Program-made: the position numbers and the translations under genes | Origin: Ceratodon purpureus | Taxonomy: Eukaryota > Streptophyta > Bryopsida > Pseudoditrichales > Ditrichaceae | DNA length: 64,000 nucleotides | NCBI GenBank assembly: GCA_014871385.1 | Contig: CM026432.1 | Span: 7,680,825 to 7,744,824 of the forward strand | Direction of reading: 5' to 3' | Notes under the pieces: generated by a model | Seen by the model: the letters and a program-made list of their open reading frames with translations, nothing else | The model's database searches: none | What the model was told of the DNA's origin: nothing | Shown: one piece after another, positions 1-12,312 of the stretch | How the letters are laid out: each line of letters opens with the position of its first letter | How positions within the stretch are numbered: position 1 is the first letter of the stretch

Positions 1-1769
1 GTTTTTTTATTATATTTTTAGTTACAAGTCATCATTTTCTTTGAACTTTAAAAAATTTGTAATGTTTAGTCATTATGATGTTTGAATGACATCATTTCCT
101 CTTCATTAAAATTTAATGAATAATTTGAATCCTAATTTTGCCGGTAGTCTCTTGTGCTTGTCTTAAGGTTTTTCAGTATGTTTTGCCTCATAAGTTTTGT
201 TGAACTAATCAATTCTTAACACAAATTACTTTCTCATGTTCATTATAATGACGTAAGAACTTTTTCATTGGTGATGTGACTGTGACAAGCCTCTCCTTAT
301 GACTTCAATGATACCAGATATAGAACACACTGTAGAGAAGTTCAACAAGGATATGGAATTCAATACAACCGAGAATATTGTGCACCCAAAGTTAATGAAT
401 ATTATGCGTCCAAAGTTGCCACCAAATGGCTATTCTTTTAGTTTCCCCGAGCCACATTTGGATTTGCAGATTGAATTGTCTTTAGTGGCGTTATCAATAA
501 TATACAAAGTAGATACCCATGACTCTATATGTTCTCTTTTGATTCTCAAAGGAAGATCCTCCAACGCATACTTTCAAAATTAAAGTACGATCAATCTTGT
601 GTTTCTCATAGTTTCTAACCACATTCAATCTTTTTCAACGCTAAATGCATCCATTGATGTTTGGATTTGTTGTCGAAAGAAAAAAATTCGTAGAAAGTTG
701 GTTTAGTTTTAAGTATTTAAATGATGAACAATCTAAATTTGGTTTCAAAAACCTTTAAAAGTTTAAAAAATCAACTAATCTATCGAATCTAAAATCTTAT
801 TGCGGTGCAATTAAACCTATTAAATCAATCAATGATTAATTAAATCAAACCATATATTAAAAAATAAAAAACTTAAAAACTAAAAAAAAATTAACCTATA
901 TAATCTATTTAAAATATTTAAGCTATTTGAAATATTCAAACTATTTTAAATATTTTATTAGTAGATTTTAAGAAGAATACATTTTTAATAATTTACTTTG
1001 TATCATTAAATTACTAGAAATTAAAAAGTAGAAAGCGAAAAATAATCACACGTTGTCATTTAAGTTTTCTATGATAAAAAGTGTTATATTAATTTCATTA
1101 CATTGTGATTTCATTAACTACAAGTAAAATGCTCTATTTCAGGTAGACAGTAAAAAAATTTGCAAGGAAATTGTTTCTAGTTTTTTCTTTGCTACAGATT
1201 TTTCTCCTCCTTTGTAACAAGTGTAACAATTTTTATCATACTTGAGTGGGTGAGTATTCTTACAAACACAACATAAAACTAAACAACATCAACTTTAGCA
1301 TGACGACGGAGACTTAGTTTTGTGAGCTACCCTTTTATTCTAAGCTACATCATGCTCATATTTAACGTTAGGTGTTACCTTGAACTGGTGCTAACTTGAT
1401 TTAAATATATAATTTTTCTTTACAATTCTAAATACTTTGTTCTTCTTTGCTATTAAATGCTATTGGTTTTCTTAAATAATGAAAATCTATATTTGAAAAC
1501 CTTTAATAATGTTTATAAAATATCTTATAGAATATAGATTTTATATTATAATGTTTGTATAAATTTTAGTGTCCTTATTAATTTAATAAATGGGCTTCGA
1601 ATTTTTTTTAAACTTTATTAAAAATCTTGTATTTAAATAAATTAGTAATAATGTTTTAAACAATGTAATAATTTATTCATATTTATTCTTTTATTTTTAA
1701 TGATTAAGTTGTCGACTTGATTGCTGAATTTCACGTGAGTACCTAAATATCATGTGCGGTGTTGTTTGA
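1..1769. other. AT-rich intergenic DNA
   Basis: I see no convincing gene here. The DNA is strongly AT-rich with many short homopolymer runs. An open frame of 94 codons at 299-583 (+) has no recognisable domain, no splice context and unremarkable composition, so I do not call it. Confidence 0.5.
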
Positions 1770-2036
1770 TGCACATGAAACTTACATAGTCTTGAAAGCC
1801 CATATCGTAAACTAAAGTAGGATCGAACGCCGTCTCAAGCTGCTCCAAACCCATAATGGAAGGAACCGGACAGCCATGAGGTGCAGCGCTAAGAGGATTA
1901 TACGCGGGAATTCAAGAAGATGACTTCATCTCGAGAATTGCAGATCCTCCAAACTGATGGATCGTGACTTCACATTGTAACGGATAGTTGCAGTAGTCAT
2001 TATGGCAAACTTGATCGCCAATGGGCTCTAATATGG
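1770..2036 (-). pseudogene. Subtilisin-like protease relic (C-terminal part of catalytic domain)
   Basis: Read on the minus strand, two pieces in different frames resemble the end of a plant subtilase (S8) catalytic domain. The first contains SPLAIKFAIMTTATIRYN, which matches the family pattern W-S-P-A-A-I-K-S-A-I-M-T-T-A just after the catalytic Ser. The second contains FDPTLVYDMGFQDYVSFMC, which matches the family's D-P-G-L-V-Y-D...DY..FLC motif. The two are separated by about 25 codons with a stop and a frame change, and the expected Gly-His-Val stretch between them is unrecognisable. No Asp, His or Ser catalytic segment lies nearby. This is a short decayed fragment, not a gene. Subtilase identity is fairly sure from the two motifs; the exact ends are not. 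Confidence 0.6.
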
Positions 2037-2169
2037 ATGAAAAAGATCATGTATACAACCTTCATCTTGAAGAATCATCTTAATCTAACCAACAATACAA
2101 CATATGTAACTATCTACAATATGTATTTTGTAACGATGACTGCTTCGGATTATTTTTATTTTATCATAA

Positions 2170-2410
2170 AATTCATTATTAAACATTTAGTTTTATTTTT
2201 ATGATGTTTTTTTTACACTTTAACATTATAATTTTTTTTATGATGTTTTTTTTTTAAAAAAAAACTTTAAACATTTTATTTTATTTTTACAATTTTATTT
2301 TAAAACTTTATACTTTAATTTTATTTTCATGATATTTTTTTAAACTTTAAACATTAAATCTTATTTTTTTTAAAAAGCTTTAAACATTTTTCAAATGTTA
2401 TTTTAAATGT
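2170..2410. repeat. Degenerate AT-rich tandem repeat
   Basis: Imperfect copies of a T-rich unit follow one another, each containing a stretch like TTTATTTTTATGATGTTTTT followed by AAACTTTAAACATT. At least three recognisable copies are present, with spacing of about 60-75 bp. No coding content. Confidence 0.5.
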
Positions 2411-3161
2411 CATTTATACAACTAGTTAAATAAAAAATTGTTATCATTGATCCAATAAAGTGTCAATGTAATAAGATTTATGTTTAGTAATATCAAAAGC
2501 CAAAAAAATACATAATTAAATAATAACTTTAAAAGAAAACAACTCAACAAGTTTAATACTGCTTAGCAAGCACTGTAAAATTATTTTTTGACAATTTTTA
2601 CATTTTGTAACTCTTTACCAATTAGATGAATCTTTTTAAGAAGCAGTATGTAAACAAAAGCTTTTAATTATTTTTTACTGCATCTGTGTAAAGCATTGGG
2701 AAGAAAAACTCTGAGAAAGTCTTTGATGTTATTGAAGAGCCGCAACAGAATATCTAATAATTAATTTTTTTATATTTAAGCAGAAGTGCTCATGAATTTT
2801 TTGAAGTTGGAGTTCATGTAAACAATTCACCAATAATAAATTGGCTAGATCCACCCATCATCCAAGCATTTGTTTAATCATCCACCCTCTCATCTAAGAC
2901 CGAAATCCTTCATAGTTGTTAAACCGGAAGTCTGAGGTGCACAAGTGGAATTACTGCATGGAGTAGATCAAAGTGGTTGAACTTGCATGTGATTGGAGAG
3001 AGAGCTATAGAGAACATTAACAAAACTAGGGTCAACAATGTGTAGTAAGTGCATATTGTGCTTGCAACAGCTCTATTGCAGGGAACAGACCCTGGAATCA
3101 ATCAAGACGAGAGAACTAAGATTAATCTCTTAAAATTTCAAACCACACTTGCAGCTCCAAA
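2411..3161. other. Intergenic, probable 3' flank of homoserine kinase
   Basis: AT-rich spacer with no supported gene. The stretch just below 3,162 is the 3' side of the minus-strand homoserine kinase gene. A short open frame at 2919-3101 (-) has no recognisable features. Confidence 0.4.
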
Positions 3162-4968
3162 TCACGCTTTATATTCGACGATTCGAGCACCTTCCCTGTC
3201 TAGCCTATTTACGTGAGCTTCTGCCTTGAGGCCCCCATGCTCTTTGAAGGCTTTCACCATAGCTGCAGCAACTGCTTTTCCTTTCTCTAGTGTATCTGTA
3301 ATAGCAACAGCAGTTGGTCCTGCCCCGCTGATGGTACACCCATATGCACCTGCCTTCTCCGAGGCCGCAATGACTGCACTCATCCCTGGGATCAGAGGAG
3401 CCCTTTGCGGCTCCACAATAGAATCTGACGCTGTGTGACAACAACATCCCCATAAAATAAAATGAGAAGCCGAAATTCACCAAGATTTCACCACAATATT
3501 TCACATAAAGTAGATAAGGGAGTTGTATGCTCTCTTTGAAAAGGATAATGCTCTGTATGGATTTCGGTACTTACAAAGAGCAGCTCCAAGAAGAGAAGGG
3601 TCACCCTGCAAAACGGCTGTCACCAATGCAGAAGCCTGACTACAGTTGGCAATGTGCGTCTTCATGGAAATCTGCCAAAGTCTGAAACGTTAAGTCAAGC
3701 ATGCATAGAACCAAAAATAAATAGAGAGCAGGCTCTTGGACAAAATCTCTCAATTAATGGGTAGACCAAACAATGGTGTCATCACCTATTCTATAATCTA
3801 GCACTAAAGACGTCGTAACTACGATAGAATCACTGACATCAATCAAGGGTAATGTAAAGAAGAAATCTACCTCCTTTGGCAAGACTGCTCGCATTTCTTT
3901 CGTAGGTGCCTCAAAGTCAGGTATTACAAGCACAAAGTACAAATCCTTCCCACTAGGGAAGGTAAGGGGAATGAGATGCAGGGGACTGTAGCTTCGCACT
4001 AGAACAAACCCACCCATGAGTGAAGGAGCAACATTGTCAGCATGGTAACCACTAACGGTAGCCTCTGATTCCAAGCCCGCATGCACAAGCTCTGCCTTGC
4101 TTAAGGGACTTCCAAACAATCCATTCACCTGCAAGTCCAGATACAAATTTAGGGTTTATGTTTGGAACCTCCAGTTGAGACTCAAAGGGAAATACTTGGA
4201 AATATTAAGTGTGAAGTTTTTGAGAAAAAAAATGTTAGAAACTTACCGCAGCAGCGGCTGCCGCAGCACTAGCGGCACTCGAGCCGAGACCACTTCCAAG
4301 AGGCAAACCCTTGTGCAGATTCAAAATGATACCTACTGATTGCGCACCCAACAGCTCTAAGGTGGCCTTTCCTGCAATTCCAGCACAATTATCTTCAGGC
4401 ACACACGACAACCGCCCATTGTCGCCCGTGATGGCCTCAATCCGAATTTCTCCCGCAGGTACTGCTTCACTCACCTGAATTCAAACAACCAACACACAAC
4501 AAAATCAGCTCCACCGCTACTAAACTCGTTACCCAGATTCTAGCCCAAACAGCAAAAGAACTATGCAGCAATACCAGGCAACAAGGAAAACCAAACATAC
4601 ATGAATACCTCGGCAGTGACATAATCTCCCAACCCATCCACGGCGCACCCCAGAAAATCAAACCCCGGCCCCAAGTTCGCCACAGTAGCCGGCGCAAACG
4701 CCTTCACATACTTATACTCCACTTTGGGCTCAGACAACGTGAGCTGCTTCAACGGAGGCGTCAACACAGTGGCCTTCTTCTCGCAAGTCACCTGCAACCT
4801 CTGCGACTTGACACACTCCCGCCTCACAGAGAAGGGAAACACCTTGAGAGACGGCTGATCGCACAGCATCCCATTGTGCAACAAACTAGCCTTGGATCTA
4901 GTGGAGTAGTGACACTGCAAGGGGAGCTTGGGGCCAGCTAAGGTTTCCATTACGAGCTTGCACCCCAA
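3162..4968 (-). CDS. HSK: Homoserine kinase, chloroplast-type (5 exons)
   Basis: Phosphorylates L-homoserine with ATP to O-phosphohomoserine, the branch point to threonine and methionine; in plants this occurs in plastids. Exons on the minus strand: 4950-4609, 4474-4247, 4128-3871, 3671-3575 and 3430-3162, all with GT-AG introns and matching phases, giving 397 aa from the Met at 4950 (403 from an in-frame Met at 4968). The first 85 or so residues are Ser/Lys-rich and fit a transit peptide. The mature part opens VKAFAPATVANLGPGFDFLG. Exon 2 holds the GHMP-kinase ATP loop PLGSGLGSSAAS. The exon 4-5 junction reads LSSDSIVEPQRAPLIPGM, a hallmark of plant HSK, and exon 5 carries the C-terminal GHMP motif TISGAGPTAVA. 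No break is visible. It is divergent from the pseudouridine synthase gene. Confidence 0.93.
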
Positions 4969-5700
4969 TCTTCCGAGCTAGGTGTAGAGAAGAAAGAATG
5001 CAAAGTGAACGATGGCAAGGTTGGTGTCGATCGGTGTGAGATGGTGAAGGAATTTGAAGGAATCTGTGGGAATGCGAGTTATGTCCCACAGCTTGTCGTC
5101 TTGTTTTCCTAAACCGGGGGGTGCGGGTATGGTTTCTTAACAGGCAATGGTCCAGTGTCATTTGTAACCCTAATCCTGTGAGGCCCTCTCGCAGATCTCT
5201 TCCAGTCACATGAGTAATCAAATCTCTTTTGACCCCCGAATAGAGTAACCCTAAGTAACTCCTTCTCTGCAAAATCCCAAAACACACCCAACTAAATCTG
5301 ATTTATGCAAAATGACAACCAAAAGAAAGATACTAATTATGCAAAATGTAATATTCCGAGATTCCCAATGTAAAATTGAAGGTCCCACGTTTAGAATCTG
5401 ATGTCTTCATAGTGCATCATGCTTCTGTGCATTTGCAACTACAATTGCAAGTGCAGATGCATCATGATGACCAGGCTCTGAATGTGCAACATCATTACAA
5501 CTCTCCTTAGATTTCTCCTCCAAATTCTGTACCCAAATGCAAGTCCACTTGGGAAGGATTTTCTAACAACTGGGGTTCTGCCATCAGGAGCCTCATGGGA
5601 CATGGCTGCCATGATCTGCGTTGCATTGGATTCGCGGTCTCATCAGGCTCCTTGAATTCACCAACATGTATGGCCTTCTTATGCACTTTGCAGAGCTTTT
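4969..5700. promoter_or_regulatory. Upstream region of homoserine kinase
   Basis: Gene-free spacer between two divergent genes. It must hold the HSK promoter and 5' UTR, but I see no clear TATA box. Open frames here (4898-5287, 5109-5291, both -) overlap the HSK 5' flank and have no recognisable content. Confidence 0.35.
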
Positions 5701-6355
5701 GGAGCTGGGTTTATAATTATTTAGCTTATGTAGCGATGAATTCTGCATTTCTAGAATCAAGGGTTTAAGGGGGTTTGTGGAATTTCGAAGCGTCAGTTGA
5801 CGAGGTTGTGTTGGTTGGATTAAGCTGGTTTGGCTTTATTGTTTCGTTTTATAGAGATACGGAGCTGGGTTTATGATTACGGTACTCGGTCTGTGAAGCG
5901 TTGAATTTTCCATCGCTTGAATCAATGGTATCAGGGTTTAGGAGTTTAAGGGTTTAAGGGTTTAAAGGGGTTTGTGGATTTCTGGGTGTCAATTGACGAG
6001 GTAGTGTTTATTAGATTAAGCAGGTTTGGCTTTTTTTAAATTGCATTTCATAGAGATATGGAGCTGGGTTTATGAGTACAGTACTCGTTCTGTGTAGCTA
6101 TAAATTTTGCATCTCTTGAATCAATGGTTTCAAGGTTTAAGGTTTTAAGGGTTGTGGATTTCTGAGGGTCAGTTGAAGAGCTTGTAGCAGGTTGGATTAA
6201 GCAGGTTTGATCATGTTGTAGAGATTTTCGAGCTGGGGTAATCAGTATTAGTCTGTGTGGCGATGAATTTTGGATCAGATATTAGGTCAAGGGTTTAAGG
6301 TTTTGAGGGGTTTTTGGTTTTCGGAGTGTCAGTTGAGGAGCTTGTATTGGTTATA
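5701..6355. repeat. Four-copy degenerate tandem duplication upstream of the pseudouridine synthase
   Basis: Four diverged direct copies begin with GGAGCTGGGTTTAT or a close variant, at about 5701, 5861, 6060 and 6229. Unit lengths are about 160, 199, 169 and 125 bp. Each copy then contains a GATGAATTTTGCAT-like stretch, one or more telomere-like GGGTTTAAGG runs, a GTCAGTTGACGAG-like stretch, and (in the first three) GATTAAGCAGGTTTG or similar. No open frame is conserved between copies, so this looks like noncoding or 5'-flank duplication. Confidence 0.75.
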
Positions 6356-6730
6356 CTTCGTTGAATTGGACTTGGAATTGGAATTGGAAATCGGTGTTCT
6401 TACTGTTTCTTCAATTTGGGTAGGGTTCTGCATTTGAGTTTTAGAATGGCATAAACCTTGCTGCGGAACCTTATTATAATTAGGATGTGTTACTGCTGTG
6501 GTTCGTCCTGCTTTGTTTTTGTGAGGGATAGTTGTGCACCTAATTTTTCGTGTTCATTTTGTTGGGCTTGCAGTTGGTGTAGTTTGCGTTATTGTGACTC
6601 TGCGACAATGAGATTGAAGAATGGCCGCTTCTAGGTACTGAGTGGAAGGACAGCTTGTGGGGGAGATCCGGTCAAAGAGTATTGTGAAACTGGGAGGTGT
6701 GAGTTTTGGTTGAGAGGAGGTGATTCACAA

Positions 6731-9700
6731 ATGTCAGAGCAGGAGGCCTCAGCTGCAGTTAAGGGGTCAGAAGGCGTGAAGAGGAAGAGGGAGGAGATGA
6801 TAGCTGTAGGGAAAGCCGGGGTTCAGAGATACTTGGTCACTGTCGAGTATATGGGCACGCGCTTTCTTGGGTTTCAAAGGCAGAGGGATAAGCGAACTGT
6901 TCAGGGATGTCTTGAGGTACACTTCTTTGAAAATATTGCAATTCGTGGATTAGTTACACTTGGTAATGGAGCCGATGCCGATGAAAGTTCTGATGGCTTT
7001 TATCCAAGACTCTGAGGTCAAGTACTTACTTAGCCGATCGATGTAGACTTTGACCTAATTTTGGACCTAAACATTACTTTAATCGAGATATGCACTCTCG
7101 TTTTGTATGCAGGAGTTATTGACGGGTTCATGTGTGATATTGCAGGCTGCTCTTGAAAAGTTTGTTGGTGAACCTGTTATTAGCGCTGTGTCAAGCCGCA
7201 CAGTAAGCTATCCCTACATCGGTCAGCATGATGGAACCTCGTCTTTCTTTCTAAGTTTCACTTTCATGGGGTTATTTTCGTTTAGGTTGGCTCACATCGA
7301 TAGTTGTCGCTTAAAGTTCAAATTGTTTCTGATTCGCAGGATGCAGGAGTACATGCTCTTGCCAATACATGTCACGTAGACATTGAGCGGCGAAGCAAGA
7401 GGAAACCTGGTGAAGTGGTAAACCTATCCTTAAATACATGGGACTTGTGCATGCCGGTTCATTAGTATCGTGTCACAGTCAAATTTTGCAATAGATTTGT
7501 TGTTGCTAAGAGAGGTGGGAAATGTATTAGTCTGAATACAAGTTGCCACGATTTTGCTTCGACGAGAATTTTAGCCTCAGAATTTATTGACTCTTTGAGA
7601 GAACTGAAATGACTTAATCATTTATTAGATAGGACTTCTACTTCTTTCTTGCATTTTCTTTTTATTGTTTACGCTATAGTTGGATGTGGGGGCTTATCCT
7701 TATGTGCTTTTGTCTTGCAGATGCCACCACATGACCCCGGAGTTGTGCATAGGGCTATTAACCATTTCCTTCATGTAAAGTTTTTTTGCCCATTAAACAG
7801 TTTATTTAGCTTGTCGTGCTGGAGATAGTCTAGAAGTAGCGTCAATCTTAAAAATTAAAGTGCCTTTCACTATTGACGGTTGTTTTCATTTGACTGTCAA
7901 CTAATCTGATCAAGTTCTTGCGTAAGTCTCAAGTTTACCTGTGGGAGATTTGAAATTGTCACCAAGTCACCAAGTCCTTTTGATGCTTTGGGCTTAAGAC
8001 AGAGAAACATCTGGATCTGGTCTTTACAGCTTTGATTACAAATTCTTTCAGAAAAACACTTCAGTTGGTCCAGTTATTAGCATGCGCTGATTAACTATAT
8101 GAAATGCCCTACTTGTAACGTCATGTATAGGCTCAGAAGAATGCTGGTGACATGGCGGTTGTTGGTGTGCGGTGTGTGCCCCCAGGATTTCATTGTCGTT
8201 ACAAAGCTCAAGAACGAACGTACGTATTGTGTAGGTGCCTTACTATTTGGTAGAGTAGTATCTGGATCTCTCAATTTGCTTGTAGGAGATTAATAAGTTC
8301 TTTTGAAGGATGTAATATGTTGACTCCAGATGGCTTGCATGTATTGACGGTAAACATTCTGATGTATGTCAACTAGTTTGGAAGCATAGTGATGGAAACT
8401 GTGAACCTACCATCAGGGGATCTATCGTGTCACAGTGGCGAAGTCTTTCCAGATTGCTGATGCATCTAATCTGTTTTACTCAAACATTGCGTTCTAGTCA
8501 CTAGTTCTTCGTAAGCGCAGTGAAAACAATTCGTGCTTGGTCGTAACTTGTTGCAGAAGTTTTAAGAAGTACCTCAGAGATTTGATTTCGTACCCTTCTC
8601 ATTTCTGTGCAGATATCACTACCGTCTCCTAACAGGAAATCGACAGATGTCTATATTTCAAAAAGATCAAGCTTGGCACGTTTCCGAGGAGTTGAATCTT
8701 GAAAGCATGATGGTTAGTTTCAGACCCATTGTTTCCAATTTCTGAATTTCTGAATATGTGAGTTTGGTTTATGTTTCTCCTGCAGTTGCTTAGGTTAAGT
8801 CTTGCTTTATTTCTGTGCGCTTTGGTTACATATATGATGCTTGTGCAAAATCTGTTTCAATGCAACACTCCATAGAAAGGAATTCACTGACGAAATTCAC
8901 CTTGACTGCAACCAAATCTTTTTAAGTGGATATAGAGGTGCTACTTAATTAATATGGCGAGAACTTTCTTACGGTTCAATCAAGGAATCATGCGAGGGGT
9001 TTTATTTTATTTTTGGTGAAGCAGGAAGCATGCAAGGTACTAGTAGGACATCACAATTTTAGTTCCTTCAGAGCTACAGGATGTCAGGTAAGGTCCTACT
9101 CAGATCAACCTCAATTTAAGTAATTGAAAGTTCAGTAAGCTTCTGTGTCCGACTTATCTATGAATTTTTAATTTTTTAATTTTCTGTTTTGCAGGCACTC
9201 TCTCCGATTAAAACATTGGATGAGCTTCATGTCTGCGAAATGCCTGTGTGGCCATGCTTTCCTTCTCCAGAAGATAGGAAACTTTCGTCTGAGAGTCCAG
9301 AGACAAAGGATATCGACAAATCTACAAGCGAATCTACAGATCCGATTTTGAGATCAAAACAAGGCACTCAAGATAATCTCCGTTGCATTGTTGTTACAGC
9401 AAGGGCTAGATCGTTTTTATATCACCAGGTAATGTTTTGCGACACATGCTGATGTTCAGTTGCCTTCCGTACTAAGCTCGGAAGAATTAGTAGTTAATTC
9501 AACTGATAAGAGCATCAATTCACAATTGAGCACTTGGCACAACATTGAGTATGGTCCCAACTTCTGGAGATGCATAATCTGTCCTGGCGAGATGTACTTG
9601 ATTTCTAGATTTTCAACTTTTGATATTTTTGTACTTGGGTATTTACCAAACACAAAATCCACATTGCTGGTCTGAACTGTATAGGTCCGGCTGTTGGTAG

Positions 9701-10145
9701 GAACGCTGAAAGCGGTTGGATCTGGGGCTCTAGCTGTTCATGATGGTAAGTAAATCATCTTTATGTTTCTTGGGCCTCCTAACAAGTCTTAGTGTTCTAC
9801 TGGTGGACAACTATGGGCGAAGTCATTCATTTTAGACTTCTTGATGACAATCTCGTATCCTTCTAATATTCCCTTGACATTCCTGCTCTAAGTCAACAAG
9901 ATACTGACTTCTCCTTATCTAACGCCCTCCTTTTAACTCCAGAGATGGTAGGCAACCTGGTTTCTGACAACTATAACTGAATCGGTATCATGTGTTCTCT
10001 TGCAGTGAAGCGAATTTTAGATGCTCAGGACATTACACAAGTACCTGCAATGGCACCAGCATGTGGACTTTATCTGGCTCATGTGAAGTATGATTTCTCT
10101 GACGACAATGAACTTGGTCCGAATACTGATGATGAAAGTGAATGA
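6731..10145 (+). CDS. tRNA pseudouridine synthase, TruA family (10 exons)
   Basis: TruA-family enzymes isomerise uridine to pseudouridine in the tRNA anticodon arm. Ten exons with GT-AG introns assemble into about 350 aa: 6731-6916, 7146-7202, 7340-7417, 7721-7774, about 8137-8218, about 8611-8711, about 9025-9087, 9195-9428, about 9685-9748, and about 10006-10145. The N-terminus reads RYLVTVEYMGTRFLGFQRQ, the family's opening strand. The exon 2-3 junction makes SSRTDAGVHA, which holds the catalytic Asp. Later segments include RYKAQERTYHYRLLTGNR, DQAWHV, GHHNFSSFRATGCQ and RARSFLYHQVRLLVGTLKAVG, all typical of TruA. A hydrophilic insert of about 55 residues lies in exon 8 between the two conserved C-terminal segments. 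I chose the ATG at 6731 because no conserved residues precede it. Cytosolic, nuclear or organellar location is not evident. Confidence 0.9.
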
Positions 10146-11916
10146 GGTTGGTTCGTTACCTGCTGGCAAGGCTGCAGGTTCTAGTTAGATGGGTTGTTGA
10201 ATACTGACAGAGAGAAAACATTCTTTTTCATGTGCTGATTCAGGAAGTAGACAGTGAGACTGCTTGTAGTAATTGAATCAGTGAAAGAAATCTTCATTTA
10301 TACCACATTTATGATTGTGCCCATCATATGAAGCCAGAAAATCTAATGGTATTGCTTCATTGCGATGTAGGAGTCCTACCTTGTTTTTGTGATTTTTCAA
10401 AATGAAGTACTTACCAATTTTACAAGTGTATGCATTTATCTTAGGTAGAAGTACCAGAAACCAAGAATGTAAAGAGTCTTGCATATTGAAATGGGACTTC
10501 ATTTTTCCAGTCACCGTCCATTATATTAGGAACACTATTTTATAATCAATTACCAAGGTAAAAGAATTGGACCATAAAAAGTTGATTTGGTGGATTCATA
10601 GAAGACTCTCAAAGGTTTTTGATGGCATGAATACAATGAGATATTCTATGTTACTAAGCCATTTAGGTGGATACTAATAATTGTTGGTTATTGGACAAAA
10701 TATACTTAACTAATTGAAGCAATGCATCCTTTTAAATATGATTGAAGTTAGGTTGACTTATAAAATGATATAGTTTCAAGAGTATGTAGTAGTAGAATAC
10801 ATTCATTGGGGTTGATCATTGGGATTGGTGGACCAAAAGACTTTAAGTCCAAATTGATGTCAATTGAAGATAGAATGCAAATATAAGATTCCAATACTTT
10901 AATAGGTCAAATTGTAAAAAACACTAGGTGAAGAACATTTAAGTGACATCCATAAAGAATTTAGATTCATTCTTCACTTAGATTCCATCATCCACAAATA
11001 TTTCAATATATCTAGTTCTTATTTGTACTCCAAAATTTAATCCCTAAAGGACAATTGTCCTAGAATAGGCTTTTTAATTGAGATTTTTTGAAATTCTAAT
11101 TGTAAGTAGGCCATTACAAGAGGTATATGGGGTATTTTTTTCTTAAGATTTGGACACTTGACAAGAAAGTTATGACGACCTGAGCAAAAAATGGTGCTCA
11201 TTAGGAAAAATGGGCAAACTCATGCTCCAATGAGCTTCAAAGAAAGTGCGTGACTTTTGAAGGTGAAGAGCTTAACAGTGAAAAGGGTGGGCCGATAGAG
11301 AGGGAGGAGGGTTGCATAATGGAGAGGGGTCGGGAACGGGAGACAGGGCAAAGGTGGAACGGAGTAGTGGAGCGAGATTACAGCAACCTCCACGAATGAC
11401 GTGGGCTGATTGGGCCCACGGCCTGCACCTAGCAAGGGTCTAAGGTGGATGCCTCAACTCATGGTGGAGGCCCTCAGATACCTCACAGTGATCATAGGTA
11501 TTATGCATGCGGTGGAAGGGGGCTCTTGGCTCTTGGCTTCGCCGCTCCGCCCAACGACGGTTTCATTACATGAAGTTGTTTGTATGCATAGACAACACTC
11601 CAAATAGAAACCAAGTTTGAATCTCTCACATTCCAAATGCAAAAAAATAAAATTAAAAATCGTGTACATTAAATTCCACCACCCTATTCTGCAAATTATG
11701 ACAACATTTTGATTAGTGTTGATTGAGTGCTCTAAATTGCAAAAAAATAGACCATTTTCTACATCCGCTGCGGCCTATAACTTGAATTCTTGCCATGAGA
11801 GTCTCACACTTGCATTTGTCATAGTCATATGTTTTTGTATATTGAAGGAGGTTGCAATGCCACGCAAGAGATTTTGTCATGGAAGGAGAAGGAGGTGAGG
11901 GACATTTTTAGCACTA
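10146..11916. other. Intergenic DNA without recognised gene
   Basis: AT-rich from about 10.15 to 11.2 kb, then a somewhat GC-richer stretch to about 11.6 kb. Several short open frames on both strands overlap each other and carry no domain. The first few hundred bases are probably 3' UTR of the upstream synthase gene. Confidence 0.4.
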
Positions 11917-12239
11917 GTGGGAGTCACACTATGGTGCATTCCTTGAGAAGTGCATCCTCAGAGAATGCACCTCCTTAATACTTAGAGCGAATGGGATTGA
12001 TTCCCTGACGAATCTCGTGTAACACCCCCACATGCATTCCCTAACAATGAATTGGTTGATGTCACCTGCAGCAAACAAACCTCCGGGAATGCACCATTCT
12101 AGGCCCTAGGAGGGCCGGAATGGAGAAGGCCCATTCTCGGAGAATGGGCTTTCCTACGGAGAGGAAATGGCCGCCACGTGTGCATTCCGCTTCCGTATGG
12201 AAGCCCGTTCTCCGAGAATGGGCCTTGTGTGACTCCCAC
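11917..12239. mobile_element. MITE with 13-bp terminal inverted repeats and TA flanks
   Basis: The ends are exact inverted copies: GTGGGAGTCACAC at 11917-11929 and GTGTGACTCCCAC at 12227-12239, both flanked by TA (the identity continues as ACTA on both sides, so the duplicated target could be TA, CTA or ACTA). The 323-bp interior has no coding frame. Its right half has nested palindromes built on CCCATTCTCGGAGAATGGG, occurring near 12140 and, inverted with one change, near 12205. Size, perfect ends and lack of genes fit a miniature inverted-repeat element. The superfamily is uncertain. Confidence 0.75.
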
Positions 12240-12312
12240 TATTGTACTTAGATTTTACTTATGCATGAATTGGTGTCTTCAAACCTGTACTCACACATAT
12301 CTTCTTTGATTC

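Noticed and set aside
299-583. 94-codon open frame on plus strand
   Set aside because: No recognisable domain, no splice or promoter context, and it lies in AT-rich spacer.
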